Assembly (NCBI GenBank): GCA_001516025.1
Contig: LOEU01000032.1
Coordinates: forward strand, 1 to 64,000
From: a bacterium BRH_c32
Lineage (GTDB): Bacteria > Bacteroidota > Ignavibacteria > Ignavibacteriales > Melioribacteraceae
Length of the DNA stretch: 64,000 nt
Direction: 5' to 3'
The number at the start of each line of letters is the position of its first letter. Positions within the stretch are counted from its first letter, which is position 1. Under the pieces are notes generated by a model that did no database searches, was not told where the DNA came from, and worked only from the letters and a program-made list of their open reading frames with translations. Shown piece after piece: positions 34,014 through 44,819 of the stretch. Made by a program: the position numbers and the translations under genes.

Positions 34014-35129
34014 ATGCTTCATATAAAAGAAGTCGAAACGAAAAAAGAATTTAATCAATTCCTAAAGCTACCATATAAAATTCATGCTAATCACGAAAAT
34101 TGGGTGCCCCCATTACTATTAGACGAAAAGATGTTTTTTGATAAAAATGTAAATCCTGCTTTTAAGAACGACCGAACGATGCTCCTAATCGCTTATAAAG
34201 ATTCTGAACCGGTCGGAAGAATTATGGGTATTATTAAAAAATCGGGGAAAATTGAAACAGCAGCTCGTTTTGGATTTATGGATACTTATGATGATATTGA
34301 GGTCTATAATGCTCTTATGGAGAGGATTGAAGAATGGGTGAAATCATTTGGATATAGCAAAATCATTGGACCTTATGGATTTTCGGATCAAGACCCGGAA
34401 GGCTATATCATTGAGGGATATGAATATGAAGTAACGATTGCCACGAATTATAATTTTCCATGGGTAATAGATTATCTTGAAAGAAGAGGATATACAAAAG
34501 AGATCGATTATGTGGTCTATCAAATAGATGTTGCAAAGCCGATACCCGAAATTTTTCTTAAAATTAATAAACGTTTAATTGAGAGGGGAGAATACACTTT
34601 TCTTGAATTTAAAAAGAAAAAAGAATTAAAACCTTATGCAGATAAAATGATGCAAGTGATGAACGAAACTTACGTTCATCTTTTTGGTTATGAAGCTCTC
34701 GATGAAGCTGAATCAAAATTTTTGATTAAACGATTTTGGGATTTGATTGATCCTCGATTTATAAAAGCGGTGGAAAAGGATGGAGATTTTTGCGGATTCT
34801 TAATTAGTATTCCTAACCTTAGCGAAGGATTCAAAAAAGCAAAAGGGCGTCTGCTTCCATTTGGGATTTTTCATCTCCTTAAAGCAGGGAAAAATTCTAA
34901 GCAGTGCGATCTTCTTATTGCCGGAGCGAGAGATATTTATAAAAATAAAGGTCTCGATATATGGGGTATGGTTGCGATTATTAATGAATCAAAAAAAGCA
35001 GGATATAAATATATTGATAGTCATCACGAGCTAGAAACAAATTATAAGGTTCGGGCGGAGATGGAAAAATTCGGTGGCAAACTAATCAAAAAATTTAGAG
35101 TTTACCAAAAGGAATTGTCTGCAAATTAA
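34014..35129 (+). CDS. GNAT-like acyltransferase of unknown substrate
   Basis: A 371-residue cytoplasmic protein. The first half has an N-acetyltransferase-like layout: VPPLLLDEKMFFDKN, AYKDSEPVGRIMGII, FGFMDTYDD, and KIIGPYGFSDQDPEGYIIEG, the latter a strong conserved phrase in a Bacteroidota GNAT family. The second half contains a second GNAT-like region (GDFCGFLISIPNLSEGF, KAGYKYIDSHHELETN). No catalytic residue can be assigned. It stands alone between nadA and the desaturase, with 140-230-bp gaps on both sides. Confidence 0.65.
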   Translation: MLHIKEVETKKEFNQFLKLPYKIHANHENWVPPLLLDEKMFFDKNVNPAFKNDRTMLLIAYKDSEPVGRIMGIIKKSGKIETAARFGFMDTYDDIEVYNALMERIEEWVKSFGYSKIIGPYGFSDQDPEGYIIEGYEYEVTIATNYNFPWVIDYLERRGYTKEIDYVVYQIDVAKPIPEIFLKINKRLIERGEYTFLEFKKKKELKPYADKMMQVMNETYVHLFGYEALDEAESKFLIKRFWDLIDPRFIKAVEKDGDFCGFLISIPNLSEGFKKAKGRLLPFGIFHLLKAGKNSKQCDLLIAGARDIYKNKGLDIWGMVAIINESKKAGYKYIDSHHELETNYKVRAEMEKFGGKLIKKFRVYQKELSAN

Positions 35130-35357
35130 TATACTTTTCTAAAACATGGTAATTTAATAATAGGAAACTTTTCATAATACTTCTCTCAAAATGACGAATA
35201 GTATTTTTAGAGATAATCCAACTATGGAACTATTCGTGGCACTTCATCTGTTTTTCTAGTATATTCTGGTTATGTAAAAAAAATCGGCTTGAGGATTTTC
35301 TTTTTAGCCGAAGTTACTTTTAATAATAAGACATAATGTATAATTTTAAGGATTTAA

Positions 35358-36356
35358 ATGAATATAATTATTCCTACGGGAAATTCAGAAGCTAATAAGA
35401 CACTTTCAAAAGTGGAAGTACTAAATCACTTGGAAGGTAAAGTGAAACTATGGATGGAAGACCATATAAATAAAAGAAGACTTTGGCTTTCGAGCGATTT
35501 TCTTCCTGCTGATGAAATTATGGATGAGGAAAGTGAAGGGATTTATAAACGGCTGAGAGAACGTGTAAAAGGGCTGAAAGATGCAGTGAGAGTTGCAGTA
35601 GCAGTGAATCTCCTTACCGAAGAGGGACTCCCTCATTTCCATCGAGTAATTGCAAAACATCTTGGAGATGATAGTTTTTGGTCTAAATGGAATAATCTGT
35701 GGACCGCCGAAGAAGACCGCCACGGAGCAATTCTTAGGGATTATGTAAGAGACGGAAGATTATTTAATTTTCGAGAAATCGAATTAATGCAATTTCATTA
35801 CATTGAATCGGGCTTCAATCCCGATTGGGATAAAGATCCATATCAAGTTTTTGTTTATACTACACTTCAGGAGCGCGCTACACAATTTTCACATCGCAAT
35901 ACCGGATTAATGGCAGGCGATGATGAGCCGGTGCTCAAAGGAATATTAAGCAGTATTGCCGCAGATGAAGCAAAGCATTTCACTTTTTATAGAAATGTAT
36001 TTAAAGAAATCTTAGCTCTCGATCCAAATCGAGCGATGCTTTCGGCAGTTTCAATTATGCCCGGAATTGATATGCCCGGTCTCTCGATGCCTAATTTCCG
36101 TGAGATGGCGGATATTATTCGAAGGGTCGGAATTTATACTCCATGGCATTATAAAAGTATTGTAGAGGAAGCAATTAAGTTTTGGAATATAGAGCTTATA
36201 ACGGGTTTGAATGAGACAGCTTCGAAAGCGCAGGAAAAAATTCTTGGAATCCCTAACCGATTAGAAAAGATAGCCCAATTTATTGAGCAGAAATCGAAAA
36301 CAAAAAGTTTCTCTTTCGGATTTATTTATGATAGGGTACTTTCATTTGAAGTATAG
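35358..36356 (+). CDS. Acyl-ACP desaturase (soluble di-iron type)
   Basis: Introduces a double bond into a fatty acyl chain on acyl-carrier protein, needing oxygen and ferredoxin. The 332 residues have the four-helix di-iron motifs: Glu in NLLTEEGLPHFH (about 88), the first EExxH as AEEDRHG (118-122), Glu in YTTLQERATQFSH, and the second ExxH as ADEAKHF. RBS: TAAGGA seven bases before the ATG. The 228-bp upstream gap has TCGGCT and AGCCGA as a loose inverted repeat (35289-35315). It probably adjusts membrane fluidity; the regiospecificity is not readable. Confidence 0.92.
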   Translation: MNIIIPTGNSEANKTLSKVEVLNHLEGKVKLWMEDHINKRRLWLSSDFLPADEIMDEESEGIYKRLRERVKGLKDAVRVAVAVNLLTEEGLPHFHRVIAKHLGDDSFWSKWNNLWTAEEDRHGAILRDYVRDGRLFNFREIELMQFHYIESGFNPDWDKDPYQVFVYTTLQERATQFSHRNTGLMAGDDEPVLKGILSSIAADEAKHFTFYRNVFKEILALDPNRAMLSAVSIMPGIDMPGLSMPNFREMADIIRRVGIYTPWHYKSIVEEAIKFWNIELITGLNETASKAQEKILGIPNRLEKIAQFIEQKSKTKSFSFGFIYDRVLSFEV

Positions 36357-36385
36357 TAGATATTTCTTTGATTAACTTGATAAAT

Positions 36386-36427
36386 AAAAAAAGCAGTATC
36401 CTAATATTGTTCTATTAGGACACCGCT
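36386..36427 (-). terminator. Terminator after the M3 peptidase gene
   Basis: TCCTAATA pairs with TATTAGGA, extended by AGC/GCT and GT/AC with two mismatches (36392-36427); on the minus strand a run of seven U follows. Its outer part resembles the terminator at 1720-1749. Confidence 0.75.
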
Positions 36428-36457
36428 CATTAATCTAAAATAAACACCACTATTATT

Positions 36458-38560
36458 TTATAATAGTCCTTTGCGTTTAAGCAGAGGTTCTACTTTTGGT
36501 TCAGCACCACGGAAATTTTTGTATAATGTCATCGCTTCATCGCTTCCACCTTTTGATAATACATTATCACGGAAAGATTTAGCAATAACCGGATTAAACA
36601 AATTACCCGATTCTTTGAAGGCTGCGAAAGCATCTGCATCTAAAACTTCTGCCCATAAATAGCTATAATATCCTGATGAATAACCGCCCGCAAAAATGTG
36701 CGAGAAAAATGGGCTTCTATATCTTACAACTATTTCAGGTATCATACCAATTTTTTCAAGCGAAGTTTTCTCAAACTTAGCAGCGTCGATTTTTGTAGTA
36801 TCGGTTAACGTATGATAATCCATATCCAAAATTGCTGCGGATAGATATTCTACGGTTTCAAATCCCTTATTGAAATATTCTGTTTTTTCGAGTTTAGCAA
36901 TTAGTTCGTCCGGGATTACTTCACCTGTTTTAAAATGTTTTGCATAGCTTCTTAATACTTCCGGTTCGGTAGCCCAGTTTTCCATAATCTGAGAAGGAAG
37001 CTCAACGAAGTCTCTCGGTACACCTCCGATAGATGAATAAGTATAATCTGCTAAAAGTGAATGAAGTCCATGACCAAATTCGTGAAAAAGAGTTTCCACT
37101 TCATCAAGACTTAATAATGCCGGTTGATCGCCAGCCGGTTTAGAAAAATTACCGCAATTAATTACAACAGGAGTAATTTTAACCCCATTACGTTTCTCTT
37201 GTCCTCTAAAAGAACTTGACCAAGCACCTGCACGCTTGCTTTCGCGAGGGAAATAATCCGCAAAGAAAATTCCGATATGCGTTCCATCTGCTTCTTTTAC
37301 TTCATAAGTTTTTACATCCGGGTCATAAACAGGAATATCGTTTCGTTCTGTAATCGTAATACCATATAGCTTATTGGCAACGCCAAACACACCGGCTATT
37401 ACGTTTTCTAATTTGAAATAGGGGCGAAGCATCTCTTCATCTAAATCATATTTTGCCTTCTTCACTTTTTCGGCATAATACCACCAATCCCATGCTTCGA
37501 GTTTGAATTTGCCTCCTTCGGCATCAATAAGTTTTTGCATTTCGGCAACTTCATTCTTTGCCATTTTAAGTGCCGGGTCCCAAATCTTTTTCATAAAGTC
37601 ATATACTTTATCGGGACTTTTTGCCATGTTCTCTTCTAAGATATAATCTGCGTGCGATTTATAGCCAAGTAAATTTGCTTTCTGAATTCTTAAAGAAACT
37701 ATCTGCGCAATATTTTCTTTATTATCGAATTGATTATTATTATCACCTCTATTGATATATCCTTTAAAGATTTTCTCTCTTAATTCTCTATTCTCAGCGT
37801 ATTGAAGGAAAGGTATAAAGCTTGGTTTTTGGAGAGTAAAAAGCCATTTGCCTTCTTTACCTTTACCTTTTGCTGCATCGGCTGCGCCTGCTATTACTGT
37901 CTCCGGAAGACCTGCTAAATCCTTTTTATTATCGATTACCATTTCAAATGAGTTTGTTTCCTTCAATACATTCTCGCCATACTTTAGTGATAACATCGAA
38001 AGCTGCTGATTTAATTTTCTTGCTTTTTCTTTATCGGCTTCGTTTAAATTAGCGCCGCGTCTTACAAAATTTTTATAATAATTTTTTAATGACATCATCT
38101 GTTCGGTATTCAGTCCAAGCGTTTCACGCTTATCGTATAATGTTTTAATTTTTTTGAACAAAACAGGATTAAGATTAATATCGTCATAATGTTTTGACAT
38201 GAGAGGTGAAAGTTCTTTAGAAATCTTCTGCATCTCTTCGCTTGTATTGGAGCTATTAAGATTGCCGAATACACTTCCCACTTTATCTAATAGTTCGCCT
38301 GAATTATCAAGAGCTACAATAGTATTTTCAAAAGTCGGTTCATCCTTCGATTCAATTATTAATTTAATCTCTGCTTCGTGCTGCTTAATTCCTTCTAAAT
38401 AAGCGGGCATATAATGTTCAATCTTGATCAAATTGAATGGGGGAGTTTGGTATGGTGTAGTCCATTCCATAAAAAACGGGTTAGTCACTTTCTCTTCTCC
38501 TGTTTGACTGAATACCATTATAAATGGTATTAATAAAAGTAATGCAATTTTCTTAATCAT
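36458..38560 (-). CDS. M3-family zinc peptidase (oligopeptidase / dipeptidyl carboxypeptidase)
   Basis: A 700-residue zinc peptidase that degrades short peptides. A signal peptide (residues 1-18, ending IMVFSQ) puts it in the periplasm or envelope, unlike cytoplasmic OpdA. The active-site helix is FHEFGHGLHSLLA with His493, Glu494 and His497. Nearby, GGVPRDFVELPSQIMENWA holds the third zinc ligand, and GGYSSGYYSYLWAEVLDADAF supplies the late conserved substrate-binding Tyr/His region. Length matches Dcp. It is a single gene on the minus strand with terminators on both sides. Confidence 0.92.
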   Translation of the reverse strand: MIKKIALLLLIPFIMVFSQTGEEKVTNPFFMEWTTPYQTPPFNLIKIEHYMPAYLEGIKQHEAEIKLIIESKDEPTFENTIVALDNSGELLDKVGSVFGNLNSSNTSEEMQKISKELSPLMSKHYDDINLNPVLFKKIKTLYDKRETLGLNTEQMMSLKNYYKNFVRRGANLNEADKEKARKLNQQLSMLSLKYGENVLKETNSFEMVIDNKKDLAGLPETVIAGAADAAKGKGKEGKWLFTLQKPSFIPFLQYAENRELREKIFKGYINRGDNNNQFDNKENIAQIVSLRIQKANLLGYKSHADYILEENMAKSPDKVYDFMKKIWDPALKMAKNEVAEMQKLIDAEGGKFKLEAWDWWYYAEKVKKAKYDLDEEMLRPYFKLENVIAGVFGVANKLYGITITERNDIPVYDPDVKTYEVKEADGTHIGIFFADYFPRESKRAGAWSSSFRGQEKRNGVKITPVVINCGNFSKPAGDQPALLSLDEVETLFHEFGHGLHSLLADYTYSSIGGVPRDFVELPSQIMENWATEPEVLRSYAKHFKTGEVIPDELIAKLEKTEYFNKGFETVEYLSAAILDMDYHTLTDTTKIDAAKFEKTSLEKIGMIPEIVVRYRSPFFSHIFAGGYSSGYYSYLWAEVLDADAFAAFKESGNLFNPVIAKSFRDNVLSKGGSDEAMTLYKNFRGAEPKVEPLLKRKGLL

Positions 38561-38667
38561 TCCTTTCCTCTAGTTAATATTAATAATGTTACATCTACAA
38601 AGATATATTAAAATAGAGAAAGATATAAATGGATAAAGATTTTTGATATCAGATTTTAATTGAAGAC

Positions 38668-38700
38668 AAAAAAAGCCGCCTTAATTTAAGGCGGCTTTTT
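38668..38700 (-). terminator. Rho-independent terminator after typA
   Basis: AGCCGCCTT (38674-38682) pairs with AAGGCGGCT (38688-38696); on the minus strand seven U follow the stem. It lies 5-30 bp past the typA stop. Confidence 0.9.
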
Positions 38701-38704
38701 AATT

Positions 38705-40519
38705 TTATGCTGAAGGATTTTTACCTAGATTATATCTCTTTCGTTCATTCGTATCGAGAAATAACTTTCTTAATCGAATCGACTTAGGTGTAACTTCCAC
38801 AATTTCATCATCTTGAATATATTCTAAAGCTTCTTCTAAAGTGAATAGAATTGGAGGAGTAATTTTTACTGCCTTATCAGAACCGGAAGCACGCATATTG
38901 GAAAGCTTTTTACCACGCTGTATATTTACTTCCACATCCATATCTTTATTATGCTCTCCAATGATCTGTCCCTTATATACAATAGCACCGGGCTCAATAA
39001 AAAATTTACCTCTATCCTGAAGTGAATCAATTGAATATGCCGTAGCAGGACCTGTATCCATTGAAATGATAACACCTGTATTGGTTTTATTAATAGCACC
39101 TTTAAAATATTCATATTGGAAAAAGCGATGATGCATTATAGCTTCGCCTGAAGTGGAAGTAAGCATCTTAGTTCTTAAGCCCATCAATCCTCTTGCGGGG
39201 ATATGAAATTCGAGCTTTTGAAGATTTCCCTTATTTTCCATTTTTGTTAATTCGCCTCGTCTCTGCCCTACAAGCTCAATTACTTTGCCTGCAAATTCCG
39301 CAGGTACGTCAACGACTAATACTTCGATCGGTTCTGCTTTTTTACCATTAATTTCTTTGTAGATTACTTTTGGTTCACGGACCTGTAATTCAAATCCCTC
39401 GCGTCTCATATTCTCAATTAAGATGGAAAGATGAAGAATTCCTCTGCCCGATACCTTAAAGGCATCTGCGGAACTTGTTTCCTGAACATGTAGTGCAACG
39501 TTATGCTCAAGCTCTTTGAAAAGCCGGTCTCTTAATTGACGGGATGTAACATACTTTCCCTCTTTTCCATAGAAAGGAGAATTATTAACCATAAAGGTCA
39601 TGCTAATTGTTGGTTCATCAATTGAAATAATCGGTAGCGGTTCAGGATTCTCTGAATCTGAAATTGTATCACCTATATCAATATCTTCAATCCCCACAAT
39701 AGCGCAAATATCTCCACATGGCACTTCCTGAACTTCAGTTCTAACTAAACCATCGAAAACAAAAAGCTGTTTAATATTAACAGGATGAACAGAACCATCT
39801 CTTTTAATGATAGAATTTTTTTCTGATTTATTAAGTGATCCTCTAAATACTCTACCTATTCCAATTCTGCCAACGTAATCATTATAATCGAGAGATGTTA
39901 CTTGAATCTGAAGAGTTCCTTCTGGCATTGGTGGAGGTGGAATCCGTTCTAATATCGTATCGAGTAGCGGAATTAAATTTTCTCTTGGGTCCTTTAAGTC
40001 TTTTACAGCCCAGCCGCTTCTTCCGCTTGCATAAATTACCGGGAAATCGAGCTGATCTTCATCTGCATCTAATTCAATAAAAAGATCATAAATTTCATCT
40101 AAGACTTCTTCGGGTCGATTATCGGGTCTATCTACTTTATTAATTATTACTATCGGTTGAAGTTGAAGAGCGAGAGCTTTTTCTAAAACGAATCGTGTCT
40201 GCGGCATCGGTCCTTCAAATGAATCTACAAGAAGGAGAACGCCATCTGCCATCTTAAGAACTCGTTCTACTTCACCGCCGAAATCGGCGTGACCGGGTGT
40301 ATCTATTACATTGATTTTATGGTCTTTATAAGGGATACTGATATTTTTTGCAAGAATGGTAATTCCTCTTTCACGTTCGATATCGTTTGAATCGAGAAAC
40401 TGATCTCTTACTACTTGATTTTTACGAAATACACTACATTGCTTTAGTATCTGGTCAACTAAGGTCGTCTTTCCATGATCAACGTGTGCAATTATTGCGA
40501 TGTTTCTAATTTCTTTCAC
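38705..40519 (-). CDS. typA: Ribosome-associated translational GTPase TypA/BipA
   Basis: A 604-residue GTPase related to EF-G/LepA that helps 50S assembly and growth under stress. G-domain motifs: [12 protein letters not shown] (G1), [12 protein letters not shown] (G2), [14 protein letters not shown] (G3) and NKVDRP (G4). The C-terminal half carries the EF-G domain V and the BipA-specific end ([18 protein letters not shown]). I choose the GTG at 40519 ([15 protein letters not shown]) because AGGAG sits just ahead of it; the upstream in-frame ATG at 40549 has no RBS. It is divergent from speA. Confidence 0.95.
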   Translation of the reverse strand: MKEIRNIAIIAHVDHGKTTLVDQILKQCSVFRKNQVVRDQFLDSNDIERERGITILAKNISIPYKDHKINVIDTPGHADFGGEVERVLKMADGVLLLVDSFEGPMPQTRFVLEKALALQLQPIVIINKVDRPDNRPEEVLDEIYDLFIELDADEDQLDFPVIYASGRSGWAVKDLKDPRENLIPLLDTILERIPPPPMPEGTLQIQVTSLDYNDYVGRIGIGRVFRGSLNKSEKNSIIKRDGSVHPVNIKQLFVFDGLVRTEVQEVPCGDICAIVGIEDIDIGDTISDSENPEPLPIISIDEPTISMTFMVNNSPFYGKEGKYVTSRQLRDRLFKELEHNVALHVQETSSADAFKVSGRGILHLSILIENMRREGFELQVREPKVIYKEINGKKAEPIEVLVVDVPAEFAGKVIELVGQRRGELTKMENKGNLQKLEFHIPARGLMGLRTKMLTSTSGEAIMHHRFFQYEYFKGAINKTNTGVIISMDTGPATAYSIDSLQDRGKFFIEPGAIVYKGQIIGEHNKDMDVEVNIQRGKKLSNMRASGSDKAVKITPPILFTLEEALEYIQDDEIVEVTPKSIRLRKLFLDTNERKRYNLGKNPSA

Positions 40520-40690
40520 ATAACTCCTAATTAAAAAATATATAACCAATTAATATAAGAAAAAAAACATATAATTTCTTTTGAGGGTCAATTATCAATT
40601 CCAAGAATCATTTTTATAGAATTAATAAAATACTTAGTGGAATTTTATATATTTGTTTTTTGAATAAATAATTTAAAGAAAAGAGAAAGA

Positions 40691-42586
40691 ATGAGAAAAT
40701 GGCGTATTGAAGATTCAGCAGAACTATATAATATCAATGGTTGGGGAATTAACTTTTTTTCGATCAACGAAAAAGGGAATGTGGAAGTAACACCCCGAAA
40801 AAATGGTGCTGCTGTTGATTTAAGAGAACTTGTAGATGAACTTCAATTAAAAGATGTATCGACTCCTGTGCTGGTAAGATTCACAGATATTTTAGATAGC
40901 AGAATTGAAAAAATGGCAAGCAGTTTTAAGATAGCAGCTGAAGAATATAATTTCAAAGCACAGAACTATATTATCTACCCCATTAAAGTAAATCAAATGC
41001 GTCCCGTAGTTGAAGAGATAGTTGCACACGGTAAGAAATTTAATATTGGTCTCGAAGCGGGCTCAAAACCTGAACTCCATGCGGTGATTGCAATTAATAC
41101 TGATAGTGATTCTCTTATTATCTGCAATGGATATAAGGACGAAGCATATATTGAGCTTGCGATTCTGGCTCAAAAGATGGGACGAAGAATTTATGTAGTC
41201 GTTGAAAAATTAAATGAACTAAAACTTCTAATAAAAATTGCAAAGAAACATAAAATAAAACCGAATGTTGGTATAAGAGTAAAATTATCATCCTCGGGTA
41301 GCGGCAAGTGGGAAGACTCCGGCGGCGATGTAAGTAAGTTCGGTCTAACTTCCAGCGAACTACTAGATGCATTAGACCTATTAGAAAAAAACAAATTAAA
41401 AGATAGTCTTAAGTTAGTTCATTTTCATATCGGCAGTCAGATAAATAAAATCAGAAGATTCAAAGTTGCCCTTAGAGAAGCATCCCAGTTTTATGTACAA
41501 CTTCATAAGAACGGATTTAAAGTTGAGTTTGTTGATATTGGCGGAGGACTAGGTGTTGATTATGATGGCACGCGTTCCTCTAATAGCGATAGCAGCGTTA
41601 ATTACAGCATTCAAGAATACTTAAACGATGCAGTTTCTACTATGGCGGATGTGGCAGAGAAAAATAAGATTCCGCAGCCGAATATTATAACTGAATCTGG
41701 TAGGTCTCTTACAGCACACCATTCTGTACTTCTTTTTGAAGTATTGGAATCTTCAAGTGTACCTGTTTGGGATGATGATAATGAAGTAGTAAAACCGGAT
41801 GATCATGAATTAGTTCGTGATTTATATTCAATTTGGGAATCACTCAATCAACCAAAGATGTTAGAAGTATGGCATGATGCACTTCAAATTAGAGAAGAAG
41901 CATTAGAAAGATTTTCATTAGGTCTGCTGGATCTTAAAACCAGAGCACAAATTGAACGTCTCTTTTGGTCAATCGCGAAAGAGATTAATCAGATGACAGC
42001 GGAACTAAAACATTTCCCTGAAGAATTACTTTATTTAAGGAAATTATTATCAGATAAGTATTTCTGCAACTTTTCTTTATTCCAATCATTACCCGATGCG
42101 TGGGCGATTGATCAGATATTTCCTATAATCCCAATTCAGAGATTAGAAGAAAAACCGGATAGGACTGCTACTCTTCAAGATATTACATGCGATTCTGATG
42201 GAAAGATTGATAATTTTATCTCTACTCGAAATTTCTCTTATTATCTTCCCGTTCATTCGATGAACTCAAAAGAGCGTTATTATATTGGTGTTTTCTTAGT
42301 AGGGGCATATCAAGAGATACTTGGTGATCTACATAATCTCTTCGGCGATACTAATGCCGTTCATATTTCCGTTGATGAAAAAGGTTATACAATCGATCAG
42401 ATAATCGACGGGGAATCAGTTGCTGAAGTTCTTGATTACGTTCAGTATGATGCCAAAAAATTAGTTAGAATTGTAGAGACTTGGGTTACATCTTCTGTAA
42501 AAGCAGGTAAGATTTCTGCAGATGAGGGAAAAGAATTTCTTTCTAACTATCGTTCGGGATTATACGGTTACACTTATTTAGAATAG
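40691..42586 (+). CDS. speA: Biosynthetic arginine decarboxylase
   Basis: A PLP-dependent decarboxylase making agmatine for polyamine synthesis. The 631 residues have the family order: IIYPIKVNQ with PLP-lysine 99, GLEAGSKPELHAV, VKLSSSGSGKWEDSGGD, FHIGSQINKI with the conserved His, and VDIGGGLGVDYDG. The later ITESGRSLTAHH is also typical. RBS AAAGAGAAAG. It is a single gene with a terminator hairpin about 45 bp after the stop. Agmatine ureohydrolase or deiminase genes are not in the window. Confidence 0.96.
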   Translation: MRKWRIEDSAELYNINGWGINFFSINEKGNVEVTPRKNGAAVDLRELVDELQLKDVSTPVLVRFTDILDSRIEKMASSFKIAAEEYNFKAQNYIIYPIKVNQMRPVVEEIVAHGKKFNIGLEAGSKPELHAVIAINTDSDSLIICNGYKDEAYIELAILAQKMGRRIYVVVEKLNELKLLIKIAKKHKIKPNVGIRVKLSSSGSGKWEDSGGDVSKFGLTSSELLDALDLLEKNKLKDSLKLVHFHIGSQINKIRRFKVALREASQFYVQLHKNGFKVEFVDIGGGLGVDYDGTRSSNSDSSVNYSIQEYLNDAVSTMADVAEKNKIPQPNIITESGRSLTAHHSVLLFEVLESSSVPVWDDDNEVVKPDDHELVRDLYSIWESLNQPKMLEVWHDALQIREEALERFSLGLLDLKTRAQIERLFWSIAKEINQMTAELKHFPEELLYLRKLLSDKYFCNFSLFQSLPDAWAIDQIFPIIPIQRLEEKPDRTATLQDITCDSDGKIDNFISTRNFSYYLPVHSMNSKERYYIGVFLVGAYQEILGDLHNLFGDTNAVHISVDEKGYTIDQIIDGESVAEVLDYVQYDAKKLVRIVETWVTSSVKAGKISADEGKEFLSNYRSGLYGYTYLE

Positions 42587-42631
42587 AAGTTTTTTGATGA
42601 TGTAAACTTTTCAGACAATTAGATTAAAATA

Positions 42632-42660
42632 AAACAGCCGCATTTCAGCGGCTGTTTTAA
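42632..42660. terminator. Bidirectional terminator between speA and the permease gene
   Basis: AAACAGCCGC pairs with GCGGCTGTTT around ATTTCA, with T-rich flanks on both strands, so it can end speA and the minus-strand permease cluster. Confidence 0.85.
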
Positions 42661-42713
42661 TAATAACTACATCAAAATATTATATTCTCTGGTATTCAAC
42701 CGATAATCCACCG

Positions 42714-42754
42714 GGAGCGAGAGGTTTTAGTAATAATAACTCCAAACCCGCTCC
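42714..42754 (-). repeat. Imperfect inverted repeat after the AzgA-type permease
   Basis: GGAGCG and GGTTT pair with AAACC and CGCTCC, with a three-base bulge and a 16-base loop. It lies 16-56 bp past the permease stop and has no U-run, so it may protect the mRNA 3' end or be fortuitous. Confidence 0.35.
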
Positions 42755-42769
42755 GAGCGCGAGATGATT

Positions 42770-44089
42770 TTATAATACCAATAGCAATATTGCCAGAATA
42801 TCAATGACCACAAGTGCCCAGCTTACTTCTTTATATTTACCGATAGCTAACTTTATAACTGTCCACGAAATAAAGCTCCAGATAATTCCTTGAGTAATTG
42901 AATAAGTAAGAGGAATTAAAATCATTCCGAAGAATGCAGGAATAGCATCATCGAATTGATCCCAATGAATTTTTGTTATTGGCTTCATCATAAATACACC
43001 TACAAGAATTAATGCAGGTGCCGTGGCAATTGAAGGAACTACCGATAATAATGGTGATAAGAACATAAATGGAAGAAAAAGTAAACCGGCTATAATTGCA
43101 GTTAAACCTGTACGTCCGCCTTCTTCAACACCGGTAGCTGATTCGATATAACTTGTAGCTGCCGAAGTGCCGAATATGCCTGAAATTGTTGTTCCAAGTG
43201 CATCTACAATCAATGCTTCTTTTACGTTTTTTGGTTCACCATTTTCATCAATTAATCCGGCTGCTTCAGATACACCAATAAAAGTGGAAATAGAATCAAA
43301 CATATCGGTGAATAAGAAAGCAAATATCACAGGCCACATAGCCAAAGAAAGTGAATTGATTAAATCCATTTTGAAAAACACACTAAAATCAGGTGCAGAA
43401 AAAATTCCCGCAAAAGTTACCAATGTTGATGTACCAAAATTTATAGCTGATGCATCTCCATAGAACCTGCCTATCGGAATTGACATAATGGTAGTAATTG
43501 CAATACCAACAATTAAGGCACCTTTGATTCTTTTAACGACTAATAAAGCCGTAATTAGTAAACCGATTAGGAATGTAATTGTAACGGCATCAAACTTGCC
43601 TATTCCCACTAATGTAGCCGAATTTGCAATCACAAATTTGGCATTTACGAATCCTATAAAAGTAATAAATAAACCGATACCGGCAGTGATTGCGTATCGA
43701 ATCTGCTTCGGGATTGCTTTTAGGATCTCTGTACGGATATTAAAAACAGATAACAAAAGAAATATAATACCGGACCAAAAAATCCCCCCCAGAGCTACTT
43801 CCCATTTAACACCCATACCAAGTACCACCGAATAGGTAAAGAAGGCATTAAGCCCCATTCCCGGTGCTAATACAATAGGGTTTTTGGCATAGATGCCCAT
43901 TGCTATACTGCTGAATGCACTTACTAAAATAGTAGCAGTTAATACTCCGGCGAATGGCATTCCTGTATTTGATACAATTGCCGGATTAACTACGATGATA
44001 TACATAGTTGCAAGAAATGTAGTAATACCTGCAATAATCTCTGTCTTAAAATCTGTTTTGTACTTAGAAAACTCGAAATAATGTTCCAT
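42770..44089 (-). CDS. NCS2 purine permease, AzgA/PbuG type
   Basis: A 439-residue inner-membrane transporter with about 12-14 spans. The AzgA-like subfamily is shown by the start YFEFSKYKTDFKTEIIAGI, the signature VLAPGMGLNAFF near residue 73 and the long IRYAITAGIGLFITFIG. Members import hypoxanthine, guanine or adenine with protons. It is the last gene of a minus-strand set: uracil-type permease, outer-membrane protein, then this one, with gaps of 21 and 16 bp. Together they look like a nucleobase salvage module across both membranes. Confidence 0.92.
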   Translation of the reverse strand: MEHYFEFSKYKTDFKTEIIAGITTFLATMYIIVVNPAIVSNTGMPFAGVLTATILVSAFSSIAMGIYAKNPIVLAPGMGLNAFFTYSVVLGMGVKWEVALGGIFWSGIIFLLLSVFNIRTEILKAIPKQIRYAITAGIGLFITFIGFVNAKFVIANSATLVGIGKFDAVTITFLIGLLITALLVVKRIKGALIVGIAITTIMSIPIGRFYGDASAINFGTSTLVTFAGIFSAPDFSVFFKMDLINSLSLAMWPVIFAFLFTDMFDSISTFIGVSEAAGLIDENGEPKNVKEALIVDALGTTISGIFGTSAATSYIESATGVEEGGRTGLTAIIAGLLFLPFMFLSPLLSVVPSIATAPALILVGVFMMKPITKIHWDQFDDAIPAFFGMILIPLTYSITQGIIWSFISWTVIKLAIGKYKEVSWALVVIDILAILLLVL

Positions 44090-44105
44090 TATTTATCCTC
44101 TTGAA

Positions 44106-44798
44106 TTAGAAATTCCATTTAACGGCAATTGTTGGATTCACTTTTATTTCATCTTGGAAGGGGAGGAAATTATTGCTTATTTCTATTTCAGTTCCCACTG
44201 ATAAATGATTGTCAAAATTATACCATAATTGTGGCTCGGTTAAGAAAACCATCTCTTTATCAGTTCCGATTACCCCTGCTCTTAAATTTCTATCCTGTGA
44301 CCAAATATCAAGAAAACCGGTAAAATTAAGTTTGCCTTCAAAGAAAGGAACAAACCAAACAGTTGTGAACTGAACATCAAGTCCATCTGATTTATATATC
44401 TTCTTAGCAAGAAGATCAGTATTAAGAGTAACAAAACCGAGATCAATAGGATAACTTACACCTGCTAGCCACGATTGATTTAGAGTGCCTGAATAATTCC
44501 CTATGGGTGTAGGGATGGTTACAAATCCGTCATTGTATTGAAGTGTAACAGAAAGTTTTTCATATACCGCTACATAACGAGCAATTTCCCAATATGCCAA
44601 TGAGATGCTTTTATTCTCAGGCATATTAAAATCGAAATCAACAAAGAAGAATGTAGAACCGTATTCATCCGGTTTGAACATTTCTAAAGTAGTAGTAAAA
44701 TATTTCCTGTCTTCTCCAAGATCATAGTGAAGTTGAAGATTTTGAGCAGTTACTTTTGCTGCCATTAATAGAAAAAAAATGAGTAATAACTTTTTCAT
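44106..44798 (-). CDS. DUF5020-like outer-membrane protein
   Basis: A 230-residue exported barrel-like protein. Signal peptide: residues 1-18 (AAKVTAQ). The mature part starts LQLHYDLGEDRKYFTTTLEMF and contains KSISLAYWEIARY and HLSVGTEIEISNNF, matching the DUF5020 type related in shape to nucleoside channel Tsx, and ends in an aromatic strand (VKWNF). Sitting between two nucleobase permease genes, it is a good candidate for the outer-membrane channel of nucleobases or nucleosides. The function is inferred from position; no substrate has been shown. Confidence 0.72.
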   Translation of the reverse strand: MKKLLLIFFLLMAAKVTAQNLQLHYDLGEDRKYFTTTLEMFKPDEYGSTFFFVDFDFNMPENKSISLAYWEIARYVAVYEKLSVTLQYNDGFVTIPTPIGNYSGTLNQSWLAGVSYPIDLGFVTLNTDLLAKKIYKSDGLDVQFTTVWFVPFFEGKLNFTGFLDIWSQDRNLRAGVIGTDKEMVFLTEPQLWYNFDNHLSVGTEIEISNNFLPFQDEIKVNPTIAVKWNF

Positions 44799-44819
44799 TT
44801 AAGAGATCCTTATAATTTA